A stretch of DNA of 64,000 nt from Cyanodermella asteris (taxonomy: Eukaryota; Ascomycota; Lecanoromycetes; Ostropales; Stictidaceae): positions 1,127,662 through 1,191,661 of the forward strand of contig UYJD01000008.1 of NCBI GenBank assembly GCA_900618795.1, read 5' to 3'. The notes under the pieces are model-generated. The model worked only from the letters and a program-made list of their open reading frames with translations. It was not told where the DNA came from and did no database searches. The number at the start of each line of letters is the position of its first letter. The stretch's first letter is position 1. Position numbers and translations under genes: made by a program. Shown here piece by piece: positions 41,954-52,565 of this stretch.

Positions 41954-44426
41954 ATGCGGTTCTCATTCCCTTTGGCTTCGGCCATCACGGCTGTACTGTC
42001 GATAACAACACTGGTCCGTGCACACTCTAAACGAAGAGAGCCTCTGAACTATCTGTCCCTGGTCGACGAGCCCACGATCAACACCCCATCACATCGCGTC
42101 CACGCACACTCAAAGTTCGACATAACGTTTACGCTCCATCGCGGAGACCAGAGGATCAGGTTGACTTTGGAACCGAATCATGATGTCCTGGCGCCCGGAG
42201 CTTTCATTACATACATCGATGGTCAAGGCCGAGAACTTCGAAGAGAGCCCATCGACAGAAGCGAACATAAAATCTTCAAAGGCACCGCTTGGAGAGAAAT
42301 GAGAGGGCAGAAAGGCCACTGGGAGAAAGCCGGCGATGCCAGCGTCAACATCTACAGAGATGGAGATTCTCCGTTGTTTGAGGGAGCCTTTGGATTAGGA
42401 CTCGACGACCACAACATCCAACTGCGAAGTAAGTACCAGTCGACGAAGCACGAGAGTGATGTCGACTTGGAACCGTCCAACGACGATTACATGCTGGTTT
42501 GGAGGACTCAAGATATCTCGGTCCGACCTCAAGGCGCTGCAGGCCAGTCGGTCCTTAACGACGGCCCGGTGTACGAGCAGATATACGCACCTTGGGAGCA
42601 ACAGCTGAGACGCAAGAGCGAGATTGCTTTCGATCGAGATGTAACAGTGCGTGCTGATGCCGGATCATGGGGTACCATGAACGTTCGCCACTTGTTTGGA
42701 AAGCGCCAACAGACCATCGACGGGGGCACACAGACTGGAAATGCCGGCGTCGTGAACTTGAGGAACTCCATTGGCAATACTGCAGGATGTCCGACACAGA
42801 AGAAAGTTGCTCTGATTGGTGTTGCTGCTGACTGCAATTATGTCAGTACGTTCAACTCGTCCCAAAGTGTCAAGGACAACATCATCACCCAAATCGGCAC
42901 GGCGTCCAAAGTATATGAAAGCACTTTCAACATCACTCTTGGTATCGCCAATCTGACCATCACTGATGGTTCCTGCCCGAGCGCTGCGACTGCGGCGACT
43001 CCTTGGAACGTTGGTTGCCAACCACTCAGTGTCCAAGACCGATTGGGTGCCTTTTCAGGCTGGAGAGGCCAACAAGCCGACACAAATGCGTTCTGGATGT
43101 TGCTCTCGAATTGTCCCACTGGAGACGAAGTCGGTCTGTCCTGGACTGGGGCTCTCTGCACCCGCTCGACCTCTTCCAATAACGGTACCGGTGCTAACAT
43201 AGTCGTCAAAACAAGCACGGAGTGGCAGGTCATGGCACATGAGACTGCCCACACCTTTGGTGCCGTTCACGATTGCGATGCGGACGCTTGCAAAGATAGC
43301 AACTTCGTCAATGCCCAGCGCTGCTGTCCAGTATCTGCGAATAGCTGTGATGCTCAACGCCAGTTCATCATGAACCCCAGCATCAGCAGCAATAGTATCA
43401 ACAAGTTCTCGCCCTGCACCGTCGGGAACATCTGCCAGGGTATGGCATCCAAGGCTATTAACAGCTCCTGTCTCGTCGACAACGTCAAGGTGCCGCTGAT
43501 CACTGCAAAGCAATGCGGTAATGGTATAGTCGAAGAAGGAGAGGATTGTGATTGCGGTGGGACCCAGAACTGTGGCAACAATCAATGCTGCGACCCCTCC
43601 ACCTGCAAGTTCAAGAATAATGCTCAGTGCGACGACAGCAACGAGTCTTGTTGCCATCAGTGCCGATTCGCCTCATCAGGTACCGTTTGCAGAGCATCAA
43701 CTGGCCAGTGTGATCCTCAAGAGACCTGCCCTGGTAACAGCGGTACTTGTCCCACGGATCAATTTACCCCTGACGGCAACGACTGCGGTAATGGCAACCA
43801 ATGTGCTTCCGGACAATGTACAAGCCGAACTCTCCAGTGCCGGCAGTTGATGGGTACGAGCTTGACGAACGGTCAAAACGACACGACATCCTGCGACGAC
43901 CAAACATGCCAGGTCTCCTGCCGGAGCCCGGAGTTTGGATCCAATGTTTGCTACCAGATGCAACAAAACTTCCTCGACGGGACTGTCTGTGGCGGTGATG
44001 GCCGTTGTAAAAATGTAAGTCATACTCCTCCTCTTTTTGATCATGTGGAAGCTGACTTGGGTATAGGGTGCCTGTCAGGGCAGTACTGCTGGTGGCCAGA
44101 TCAAGTCGTGGATCGATCAGAATCGATCCCTCGTCATCGGCATCGCGTGCGGTGTTGGCGGACTAATCCTGCTTTCGCTTCTTTGCTGTGCTGTCAGCTA
44201 CTGCCGCAGGAAGAAGTCAGCCCGACGCGTTAAGGCTGCACAAGCTGCTGGCTGGAATGGTAGTGGGTACTCATCACCAAATGGCGCCCAGCATGGTCCA
44301 ACGCCGGGGCCGAACTGGCCGGGCGACGCCAATCAGCACTGGTATGGGCAGCCAGGCGCCAACCAGAGCTATCCCATGCAGCAATATTCAGGCTTCGGAC
44401 AGCATCAGAGCGTCAGGTACGCGTGA
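41954..44426 (+). CDS. ADAM-family metalloprotease, membrane anchored
   Basis: Zinc metalloprotease of the adamalysin type, predicted at the cell surface or in the secretory pathway. Two exons, 41954-44014 and 44067-44426, with a 52-nt phase-0 intron (GTAAGT..GTATAG, branch GCTGAC); 806 residues. Order: signal peptide MRFSFPLASAITAVLSITTL, propeptide (about 25-260, ending near a dibasic GKRQQ), catalytic domain with HETAHTFGAVHDCD (H429, E430, H433, H439), and a Cys-rich disintegrin domain from about 515 (CGNGIVEEGEDCDCGGTQNC). A Cys-rich segment and a single transmembrane helix follow (about 700-720, GIACGVGGLILLSLLCCAV), then a basic cytosolic tail rich in Gly, Asn and Gln. Without the splice the anchor and tail would be lost. 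Filamentous fungi carry a small number of such ADAMs; substrates are not established here. Confidence 0.93.
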
Positions 44427-46109
44427 GTCAAAGGTAAATTCTTGCATCGTTGGGCGTTTTCATGAGAAGATGGGAAGACGGCAGAGCTTGAAGGCGCTGC
44501 ATAAGAATGCATCTTTCGGGGTCACTGGCATCGTTTCACTGCATATAAAGTATCAGATATCACAGCATCACAAGGAACATTTGCTACAATGGCTCTATCT
44601 TCTATTCTGGTCTATCTTATCCTTATTCTTTGGTTCCAAATGCTGCTCCGCTCGCTGCATCCGCAGAATGTCTCGATCAGATAGGAGGCCTCCGGTGACG
44701 ATGGCCCCTGAGTGGACCTGGCCGCCCTCCAACACCGCTTGCCCTGTGCCCTGCACGGCGGCTCGCTGCAGCCAGCGTGCTCAGAGAGGTACCGTCACAG
44801 TCGCCCTGACGCCACGGCGCCGCCTGGTTCCGGCTTGTCCTAGCCCTAAATGTCTTACTGATGTGAGTTTTCTTCGCAGTGCCCACAGCCCAACTTTCTC
44901 TTCCGCACATCCTGGTTTTCCACACCACCACCCACATCCCCAAACCACCCTCAAATCAATAACAAATAGCTCCTCTACTTCCTAACCAGGCTACAAATTA
45001 ACGACAAGCAACGGTGTCAGCTCTCGATGCGGCCGTTCATCACAAGCTGTTGCGCGAGATGCATAAATCTCGCAGCTTCAGCTCGAAGCGAGCTTGCATT
45101 GGTGTTCATAGCTTGGTCTCTGCGACCCAGGACCATCCAATAGGCGAGATACGTCCTGCCTGGGCGATTCATGTGAGTCTCCAATGCGATTGCATCTGTC
45201 TTATCCCCCTCATCGCCTCGTCGTCCCACTTTTACCCCCAGCTCCTGCTCAGGCACTTGGGAGAGACTTCGCCCGGAAGCTCAATCCCTCACATCACCAC
45301 TCTAGCTACCAATGTTCCGGCTCAGGGAGCTGGGAGATCACCTGATCATTCGCTGAAGCAAGCACTCAATCACGTACCTTGCTTTACACCTTCGCTGTGC
45401 ACCCTACCTGACCATCAACATTCTCCCACACCGTGTCATCCTGTTTCCTTGTGAAACACGCACTTGATTGAACGTTGCCTCGTGCATGTCATCGCGCACT
45501 TGATCATCGTCTGGTCCAACTGGTTGTGCATCAACTTGCCCATTCACCTGCTCTCATCACTCTGTACATACTTCCTCGCTGTCTTGTCTGATCCATCTGC
45601 CCTCTCACATCCTGGTTTTGATCTGCATTGACAACAATCCGAGCCTCATCACTAACAATCTCACAGGAAATGCTTCAATCACGTGGTCGTTGTGGAGAAG
45701 AGTTCAAAATTGACATTGACGCACAAAGGCTCTTACGATGTCCGTCTGGAATCCACGGAGTCGGCTGTGGAACTCGTGGAGGACACGAGTGGGACGTCAG
45801 ACTCCGAGGGACAATCAGATGAGACCATGCAAACTGGCTCGGCTTCGCATTGTAGTACGCGCTGTGAGGGATGAAAAGTAAGTTATTTGCACAATTACTT
45901 ACACCTCCAACTACTGACAAAGAAAACGGGCTCTTGACTCACCAGAACGGCCGGGAGGCGGAGTCTTGGGGCGGTTTCGGTAGTGACAGCCGCCGGGTGG
46001 TGCAGTAGCACCATATCGCGAAGAGACGGTGGAGTGTGCGAGGTTTGGCAGATGGTAAGTCGTTCGCCAAAGTCATTACCATACCTAACCCTCGATACGT
46101 ACCGTCAAC
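44427..46109. other. Intergenic region with no intact gene
   Basis: 44430-45000 has only short open frames, among them a 31-codon plus-strand frame at 44589 that would encode a single hydrophobic helix (MALSSILVYLILILWFQMLL). 45000-45620 is C/T/A-rich leader-like DNA. 45670-45870 has a plus-strand frame with Ser/Glu/Thr-rich coding character (VEKSSKLTLTHKGSYDVRLE) but no start or family. Confidence 0.45.
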
Positions 46110-46784
46110 ATGTCTCCTGGTGCCTTTTTTCTGGACAAACAACTGACGAGTAGTCAAGTAGTGGCAGTGCAATCCTCATCTGGCGCAAGAAGTTTGGCCA
46201 GCAATCCATTTATCGATGGTCGGCTGGCTGTTGCTGGTCCACTTGTGGTTCAAGTAAGTACTTTGTACAATAATTCTTAATTCCAACAGCTGACATTTTG
46301 GACAGCAGTGCATGATAACGCTGTACGAGTGGCTCCAACGCCAGAAAAGGCCCTGGACCCAAGCATGGCAAGGTTGGAAATGACTGCTTGACGATCTTGT
46401 GCTAGCAGCCCTTGCATCAAGGGCGAGCTCTCGGGCTGGAACTTCAACGATCCGCCCAACATGAATCCCGAAAGCAACGGCTTCGGGGCAATGCCCATGA
46501 ACAGCTTCAACGGCTGTGTCGCCTCCGGCAGGATTGACCCAGCGGTCCTGCACGGTGGCACATACAACCAATCTGGCGGCCTTACCAAAGATCCTAGGAC
46601 GCCCCTTGGAGGGTTGAACTGGATTTTCACAGCCCTCACCGGCGGGACTGCTTGGGAGTGCACCAAGCAGGCAGCCGGTGGCCAGTCAGGTGGCTTCGGT
46701 GGCAGTTCAATGTACGGCAGTGCTGAATCGCGGACTGCAGTACGGCAAACTGCTGTTCAAAAACAAGTCGACCTGGTCCTTTGA
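46110..46784 (+). pseudogene. Unrecognised multi-exon gene remnant
   Basis: An ATG at 46110 opens 48 codons (MSPGAFFLDKQLTSS ... NPFIDGRLAVAGPLVVQ) ending exactly at a consensus donor GTAAGT (46254). An acceptor AACAG at 46289 leads in frame to a short exon-like piece with V-A-P-T-P-E-K-A-L-D that hits TGA. From 46401 another frame is open with a protein-like sequence (GELSGWNFNDPPNMNPES, then GRIDPAVLHGGTYNQSGGLT). The low-complexity Asn/Gly/Pro/Ser style resembles activation regions of fungal regulators, but I recognise no family. The pieces cannot be joined into one frame with ordinary introns, so I read it as decayed. A badly predicted but live gene remains possible. Confidence 0.45.
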
Positions 46785-47172
46785 TCGAGCCGACGAGCAT
46801 CGCCGAAGCTATGAAAGCTACCGAGACCTGAGGGACATTGACTCCCACAGCTCGAAGGCGTAGGGAGAAATGGTTACCGCCCAATATAGCCATTTCGCTG
46901 AGGACCAGCAGGCCTCCAAGGTTCTCGCGCACCACCTTGGTGGCGACCCTTACAATCTTTCTGGACAGCTTGCCAAGTTGGGCTTGATGGACCAGTTCCG
47001 CAACCGCCACAGCCCGATGTACAATCGCGACAGTTTTACCATTGCTGCCTCTGTGTTCGTCTCGGGATGACAAGAGGACTCAGGACTTTTCTATTCCGAA
47101 TTAGATGCAATCTCGCAAACAGAGTCGACACGAACGGTCGCACACGGCTGGGCCGTTGTGGGAGTCAAGTAA
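46678..47172 (+). pseudogene. Unrecognised coding remnant with two in-frame stops
   Basis: One frame runs 165 codons with protein-like composition: KLLFKNKSTWSFDRADEHRR, QASKVLAHHLGGDPYNLSGQ, RDSFTIAASVFVSG, then VAHGWAVVGVK before TAA. It is interrupted by TAG at 46861-46863 and TGA at 47068-47070. Both would become sense codons (CAG, CGA) by reversing one C-to-T change. It overlaps the previous remnant in another frame at its 5' end. Family unknown. Confidence 0.45.
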
Positions 47173-47486
47173 CGCCTCTCCAGTCAAGACTTGACATGGT
47201 GGGACGCCTTTGGCGCCAGGCTGAGCAAGAGTCAACGACAGTCAATTACTCGGGTGCGAGGTGGCAGGTCAATTCCAAGGTGTCTTCGACTTTCCGTAAT
47301 GGGAAAGGCACAGCGAGGACGATCATCGGCAGGTTGTGTCAGCTCCTTGCTCGACAGCCCTACCAGCATGAATGTGCCCCTTCTCAATGTACAACCAGAC
47401 TCAAAATGGCTGCTGGGCCAAGGACTCGAGCTGGCCTCGTGACCATCACGAAGACGTACCTGTCTTGGTGCCACCCTTTGCTGTGA

Positions 47487-47771
47487 CGGGAAGCGAACCT
47501 CAGTCAAAATCGCAGCAACAGGCACAAGCCGGAGAACCAGCAAGACGAGCGTGTCGAATTACTGGAACGCACGCTAAGAGAAAGTCAGCACTTGGAGCAA
47601 CTAGTGCAGGTTCTGAAGGCAGCATATATGATGAGGGAGAGCTTCAAGTCTGGCCTCGCTCGCATTGTGTCGAATACCCCAAGATGTCGATACGCTAACC
47701 TGGCTGGATGGACTCGACCGCGACCATCCGACCTCGATGACGCCGTGGAGCGATCTGTTCGGTTGCTATGA
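47487..47771 (+). pseudogene. Coding remnant with a coiled-coil-like helix
   Basis: A 94-codon open frame between two stops, without ATG. It contains DERVELLERTLRESQHLEQL and FKSGLARIVSNTPRCRY. The block ARIVSNTPxxRY followed by a short Asp-rich segment is reminiscent of the N-P-L-R-Y-V-D-L region of some fungal F-box-type proteins. The resemblance is from memory and weak. No intact gene can be drawn. Confidence 0.3.
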
Positions 47772-48116
47772 CGGTGTGGGCACGCTCGACAGCATTCGAA
47801 ATGAATCGCGTCGCTGCAAGAACCACAGTCCTCACGATCGTGAGTTGACCGTCGTCGAAGAAGCCAATGGAACGCCTCTTCCAACCCATACCAATCTCTC
47901 GCGCGCGTCCGCTGCCGTGTCGGCTTCTCACCTGGCGCGTCGTCCTGGACGGACGGGACCTCTCCCGGATCCATCGGCTCTCCGGTGGCACCGATGTATT
48001 CGCCCACGTCGCCGGGCTGGTTTGCCGGCACGCCATGTTGTTTGCCGGCGAGCAGAAAGCACGCCGAGGGTCGATCAGGCCCTCAGCGCTGCACTGCATC
48101 TTCTCAGATCAGGCCC

Positions 48117-48358
<242 letters not shown>

Positions 48359-48551
48359 GAAGTGCGGCTCCAGGCACAAAACCGCGTGTTGTTTTCGGCA
48401 GACACCTTCTGATGCAAATACTTCTGAAGCTCTTTCTTGGCCCGAGGCAACCCGTGCGTGTGTTCGTGTCTCGGCACATCGGGGGGCATCACACACGGGG
48501 GACGGCAGGAAGCAATTCGAGTGCTCGGTCGACGAACTTCTTGCGTAGAAC

Positions 48552-48911
48552 ATGATTCATGTCAATGTGATACACGTGGTTCGTCATGCCCTGGCCGAAA
48601 CTGGAACTCTGACGACCGTCGGCCACAGAGAGGCTCTGCAGGTACTAGGCGGCCAGGCTTCACCACACGATCCCTCGACGTGTTCAATCTCAATTGAGCT
48701 TCGACAGCGCCTTTTCCACGCAAGTCGAGAAAGCAAAATTCCAGGAGGACTGGAACATGATACGGTTAGCGATTTGCAATTTGAGACGCCGCCAGCTCTT
48801 TTGCTGGTGTCCGAATTGACATCTCCCAACTCTAGGGAAGATCTGTTATCAACAAAAGCAGAGTCTTTCAGCTACGAGCATCGCAATGATGAGGCGCCGT
48901 ATGCCATTTGA
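48552..48911 (+). pseudogene. Coding remnant, copy A of a duplicated segment
   Basis: A 119-codon frame from ATG 48552. The part at 48766-48835 (SDLQFETPP, then VSELTSPNS) is the counterpart of the segment 1600 bases downstream. The first part (VIHVVRHALAETGTLTTVGH) slightly recalls a phosphoglycerate-mutase R-H-G block, but the rest does not follow that family. Probably decayed; function unknown. Confidence 0.4.
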
Positions 48912-49830
48912 TCGCTTTTTCAGAGCGACGGTGCGACATCACGCTGCCGTGGCGGATTGATAAGAATCCGGCAGCGATATTTATGATCGCTATGAAAGGC
49001 GCACGTCTGGTGTTGTTGGCGGAAATCGCCAACCCACAAACCACGATCACAACTCTCGAGGGTTGTGATGGCGGGCACCGAAGTCTTTGAAAGGTCCAGA
49101 AGTTGTCGTCCTTGGACCCCCAGAAAGCCACAAGTGGAAAGAAGTCAAGCATGACCAGAAGAGCACCTAGCTGGCGATGTGGAAAAAGAACATCAATGAT
49201 ACTCACAAGTATGTCATACTTGCTGCCAACTCAGAAGGCAAGGGCAAATTCGACCACAGGGGCTTTGTGATGGCCCGCGAGTTGACAAGGCATCTCCTCG
49301 CGGCAAGCTGTATGGCGAACTTGATTACATTCCGGCATGGCTACGCCCCGGCGCCTCAATCGGCTCAACTCGTCCGCCTTATCGTCTACCGAGGGTAAGA
49401 GGACAGGCCCTGTCAATCCTACGACAGATAATGCAACCTTGCCTGACATGGCCTTGCCTGCGAGCCAGTTTAATGACCATGTTGGGCCTGGACAGAGTCT
49501 GAGCCGTCCATGGACGAAGTTTGTGGGAATTACTGGCGAGATTCCACCCAGACGCCATTAGCGGTGGATGTTATGAAAGAGATTTTGCAAAGAATCAGCC
49601 TGGCGTAGATTCATACATGCATCTCGGCCTTCGTCATCGAGCGAAACTCACCGAGCTTTGGGCTCGGCTGTGGACTCAGAATCCGCAGGCAAGAGGAGGC
49701 GCGAACTGGAGATGGACGCACCGTCCGAATCTCGGTTCAAACGGTCAACACCTGATTGCTCGGATCCCGAGACCCGACATCTACGCGGAGTGGGCTTCCC
49801 GCCTGAGCATGGCATACCCAGAGTCATGAC

Positions 49831-49965
49831 TGGGCTCTTCCCCTCCTATCGTCTGGGACCCCTTGGCTAGAACCAGGGCCACGCCTGGATATGGCCTACT
49901 CGGCTTACAACTGGGCGCCTCCTCTCCTATTGTTTGACGTTCCTTGGTTTGAACCAGGGCCAGCC
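49831..49965 (+). repeat. Two-copy 81-bp imperfect tandem repeat
   Basis: TGGGCTCTTCCCCTCCTATC at 49831 recurs as TGGGCGCCTCCTCTCCTATT at 49912, continuing through xxTTGGxTxGAACCAGGGCCA in both. The 81-bp period equals 27 codons. In the frame from 49831 both copies read W-A-x-P-L-L ... P-W-x-E-P-G-P, so the unit seems to have arisen in a coding context. Confidence 0.65.
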
Positions 49966-50298
49966 GCCGGTGAACCGAGCTCGCATTGACGAGGATTACG
50001 AGGATGAGCGAGCTCAATGGTGGTCTCTCTGGAGGGAGAGACAGTGTTCTCGATTGCAAGAGCACCATCAAAAGCAGATAGCGTGAATTTTTGAGAAGTT
50101 CAAACACGGTATCAAGCCGTCTGGGTTCTTGACTTTCACGAGCACAGGTTTGAGTTATCTGTGACTGTCCCCCGAAAGGGGACAGGAGAGGATGGGAAGG
50201 TCGGGTCGCATACGTTCGGAATTTCCGAGCGATTCTCAACGGTAATGAACTCATTGGGGTCATCATCGAGACTGTTCAATGCGATGTAGTCCGACGCA

Positions 50299-50757
50299 AT
50301 GGACATGAACAGCATTGGCTATCACGGATCACCGGACTTCTTCATACAAGACGAAGAGTTTGACTTCAGCGGCTTACACTTTGAGACGCCGCCAACCCTT
50401 ATGCAGGTGTCTGAATTGACAACACCCGACTCATGAGAGGCCTACCTCAAGTCAAATACCAATCACAGTGACGGTACAAGCCCAAATCTGATCGATCCAG
50501 CTCTGCTTGCGGCATCGCAGCAACAGTCTCCCGTCTCAAACGCTCATACTCGAGAGCTTCATGCCGCCACCGCAGCCGATACAAAACCTCATCACAATGA
50601 AGCGGGTTCCTTGGCGTCAGTGTCTACTTCGGACAGGTATCGGCAGGCGACTATAGAAGATATTACTGGCGCTGAGTTGTCCATATGTGTCGACCTTGAC
50701 GGCTTCCAGCAGAGAAGCACGAACGTGAGACGCGGGAGCAGCAAAAATCGCGCGTGA
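50299..50757 (+). pseudogene. Coding remnant, copy B of the duplicated segment
   Basis: From ATG 50299 a frame reads MDMNSIGYHGSPDFF, FSGLHFETPP and VSELTTPDS, then TGA at 50434-50436. It stays open for 106 more codons (SPNLIDPALLAASQQQ, then DGFQQRSTNVRRGSSKN) to TGA at 50755. The stop would be CGA before one C-to-T change. Composition (Ser/Gln/Pro/Asp-rich with short L-I-D-P-A-L-L type motifs) is like activation regions of fungal transcription regulators. Family not recognised. Confidence 0.45.
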
Positions 50758-50987
50758 AAAGTTATCAGAGAACGTAAGTCTCTGAGATGATTGCCGGCAT
50801 CAGTGTCACATTAACAGGAAGATAGAAAAAAGAGGGAAATGTTTCACGGCAGCGGGAAGCGACCGCTGAAATAACGCGGCGAGTGCGGAGACTCGCAAGA
50901 ATTGTTCCGACGAGGTAGATAACGGTAGACCGGAAAAGTCTTTTCGAACGTTAAAAACAGGGAATCGAGACGCGAGAGCAGCAAAAA
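50727..50987. repeat. Pair of 21-bp direct repeats 240 bp apart
   Basis: GAGACGCGGGAGCAGCAAAAA at 50727-50747 and the same sequence with one change (A for the third G of GGG) at 50967-50987. Flanks do not align. The 20/21 match is unlikely by chance within 300 bases. Confidence 0.7.
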
Positions 50988-51167
50988 CCACACGAAATCT
51001 TGATAGGAAGGGTGAAAACAGAAAAAAGTCCCACAACGACTGATGAGCACGCCGCGAAAACAAAAGCATAACAAAAGGACTTCTGGTACAAAAGATGATG
51101 ATGAACCAAATAAATGAATTACAAACAAGTTCCTTCCCAACATTACGTATATTTCCGCTCTGTAAAT

Positions 51168-52565
51168 CTATGCAACCTCAGCCTCGATAACTCCCAAGCC
51201 CGCCGCATCCGGTGCCTGATACACTGCCGTGATTTTCAGTCCTGCCTTCTCCAGATACTCCCGATGCAAGCTTTCGGTCCGCTCCATGCCACCCGTCGCC
51301 GCCATCATGATCAAGTCCAACGAAGTCACAAGCGTAGAAGGGTTCGTCTCCGGCACGATTCGCTCGTGAATGATGAGCTTCGAGTACCCCGGCGTCATTG
51401 CCTTCCGAATCTGCGCACATATATTCGTCGTCACATCTTGCGCCCAATCATGCATAATGTACCGCATGTAATAGAACCTGGCACCTCTGACCGGCTGCTC
51501 CGTATTAAAGTCGTGGATCACGTACTCGACCCCCTCGGGCCGCGGGTCAGGAAACGTGTGATCACGATCCTGAACAACGTACCGGCCGGGAAGGTCGGGG
51601 AACCTCTCGCGGAAGCGGACGGCCTGGTGGCCGGAACCGCCGCCGACGTCTACCATCAGAGCTCCTCCGGGGTCGGAGGTGTTCAGGCCGTCGGCGATGC
51701 GGTCCCGGACGGGGTAGATGTCGGTCCAGTCGGCCAGGCCCTCGCCGGCGATGGTCATGAAGAGGTTGAAGGCCGCGTTGTGCGGGTTGTCGTTCATGAC
51801 GTCGAAGTGCGTCGAGCCCTCGGGCATGTTCCAGGCGATGGTGGCGACGGTGTCGTGCATGCCCGTGAAGTTCTTCCAGCCGCGGTCGCGGAGGAAGGTT
51901 GGGAAGATGGGCCAGGAGCGGCCGTGGAATTCGAGGCTGGAGGGAAGGAAAGTGATATGTTAACGGAAACTGGATTCGGAGAAGTTGCAACAAGGAAGAC
52001 AGAACTGAAGTAATAAGTTGGACTTTTTTGACTTACAGAGTCTCAACTGCAGCGGCTGGGCCAGCTCCCGAGAAGAGCTTCGTGAACTTGTTCGCACTGT
52101 ATGTATCGGGCCCTAGCTGATCGACTTCGCCATAGGACGTCAAACATCGCATGATCCTCTCTGAAGTGAACAATGTCAGATAAAAGAGAAGCTCAAATTG
52201 AGATGACAACGTTTACTCACCGACGAGGAGAGGATCGACACCAGTACTCTTCGCCAACTCATTCACGCTCTGAGGAGAAGAAGCAGCAAGAGACTTGAAC
52301 AGTCCAGAATGGCACGCAATGCTGACAGCGACAGTCTCCAGTTGCTTTCGAAAGACTGTCAGCTATGGATGGCTGCGATCAGTCCGCATTTGGGAATTTC
52401 ACATACTTGGAAACACACCCTGTTGATGGTTTCGGGTGGCTGTTCGAGGTCCAGGGTAAGTTGACGAGCTTCCTGCAGGATCTTTTCGCGGACCTCGTCC
52501 TTGACATTGTCTTGTCGAGATAAAAGTCGACTCCTGAGGTCTCGCAATTGCTGCAGCTCCTCCAT
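51168..52565 (-). CDS. SAM-dependent O-methyltransferase (plant/fungal COMT-type)
   Basis: Transfers a methyl group from S-adenosylmethionine to a hydroxyl of a small molecule, typically a secondary metabolite; the substrate is unknown. Four exons: 52565-52407, 52362-52221, 52160-52037 and 51936-51168. Introns are 44, 60 and 100 nt, and every junction keeps frame; 397 residues. The first 110 residues form the helical dimerisation domain (CHSGLFKSLAASSPQSVNEL, a winged-helix-like block). SAM motif I is MVDVGGGSGHQAVRF; then FPGRYVVQD-type and VIHDFNTEQP blocks; the catalytic His lies in YYMRYIMHDWAQD; the C-terminus carries LIIHERIVPETN and MMAATGGMERTE. No polyketide synthase or other biosynthetic backbone gene is within the window. 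Exon 4 has GC-richer codon use than exons 1-3. Confidence 0.92.

Noticed and set aside
44188-44985. 265-codon plus-strand frame at the end of the ADAM gene
   Set aside because: It overlaps the spliced second exon in another frame and then runs through leader-like DNA; no motif.
47487-47771. Firm F-box protein call
   Set aside because: Only one short block is reminiscent of that group and no F-box itself is visible.
50773-50818. Consensus-like intron GTAAGT ... TAACAG as proof of a live gene
   Set aside because: The spliced frame runs into stops within a few dozen codons and the neighbouring frames are broken.
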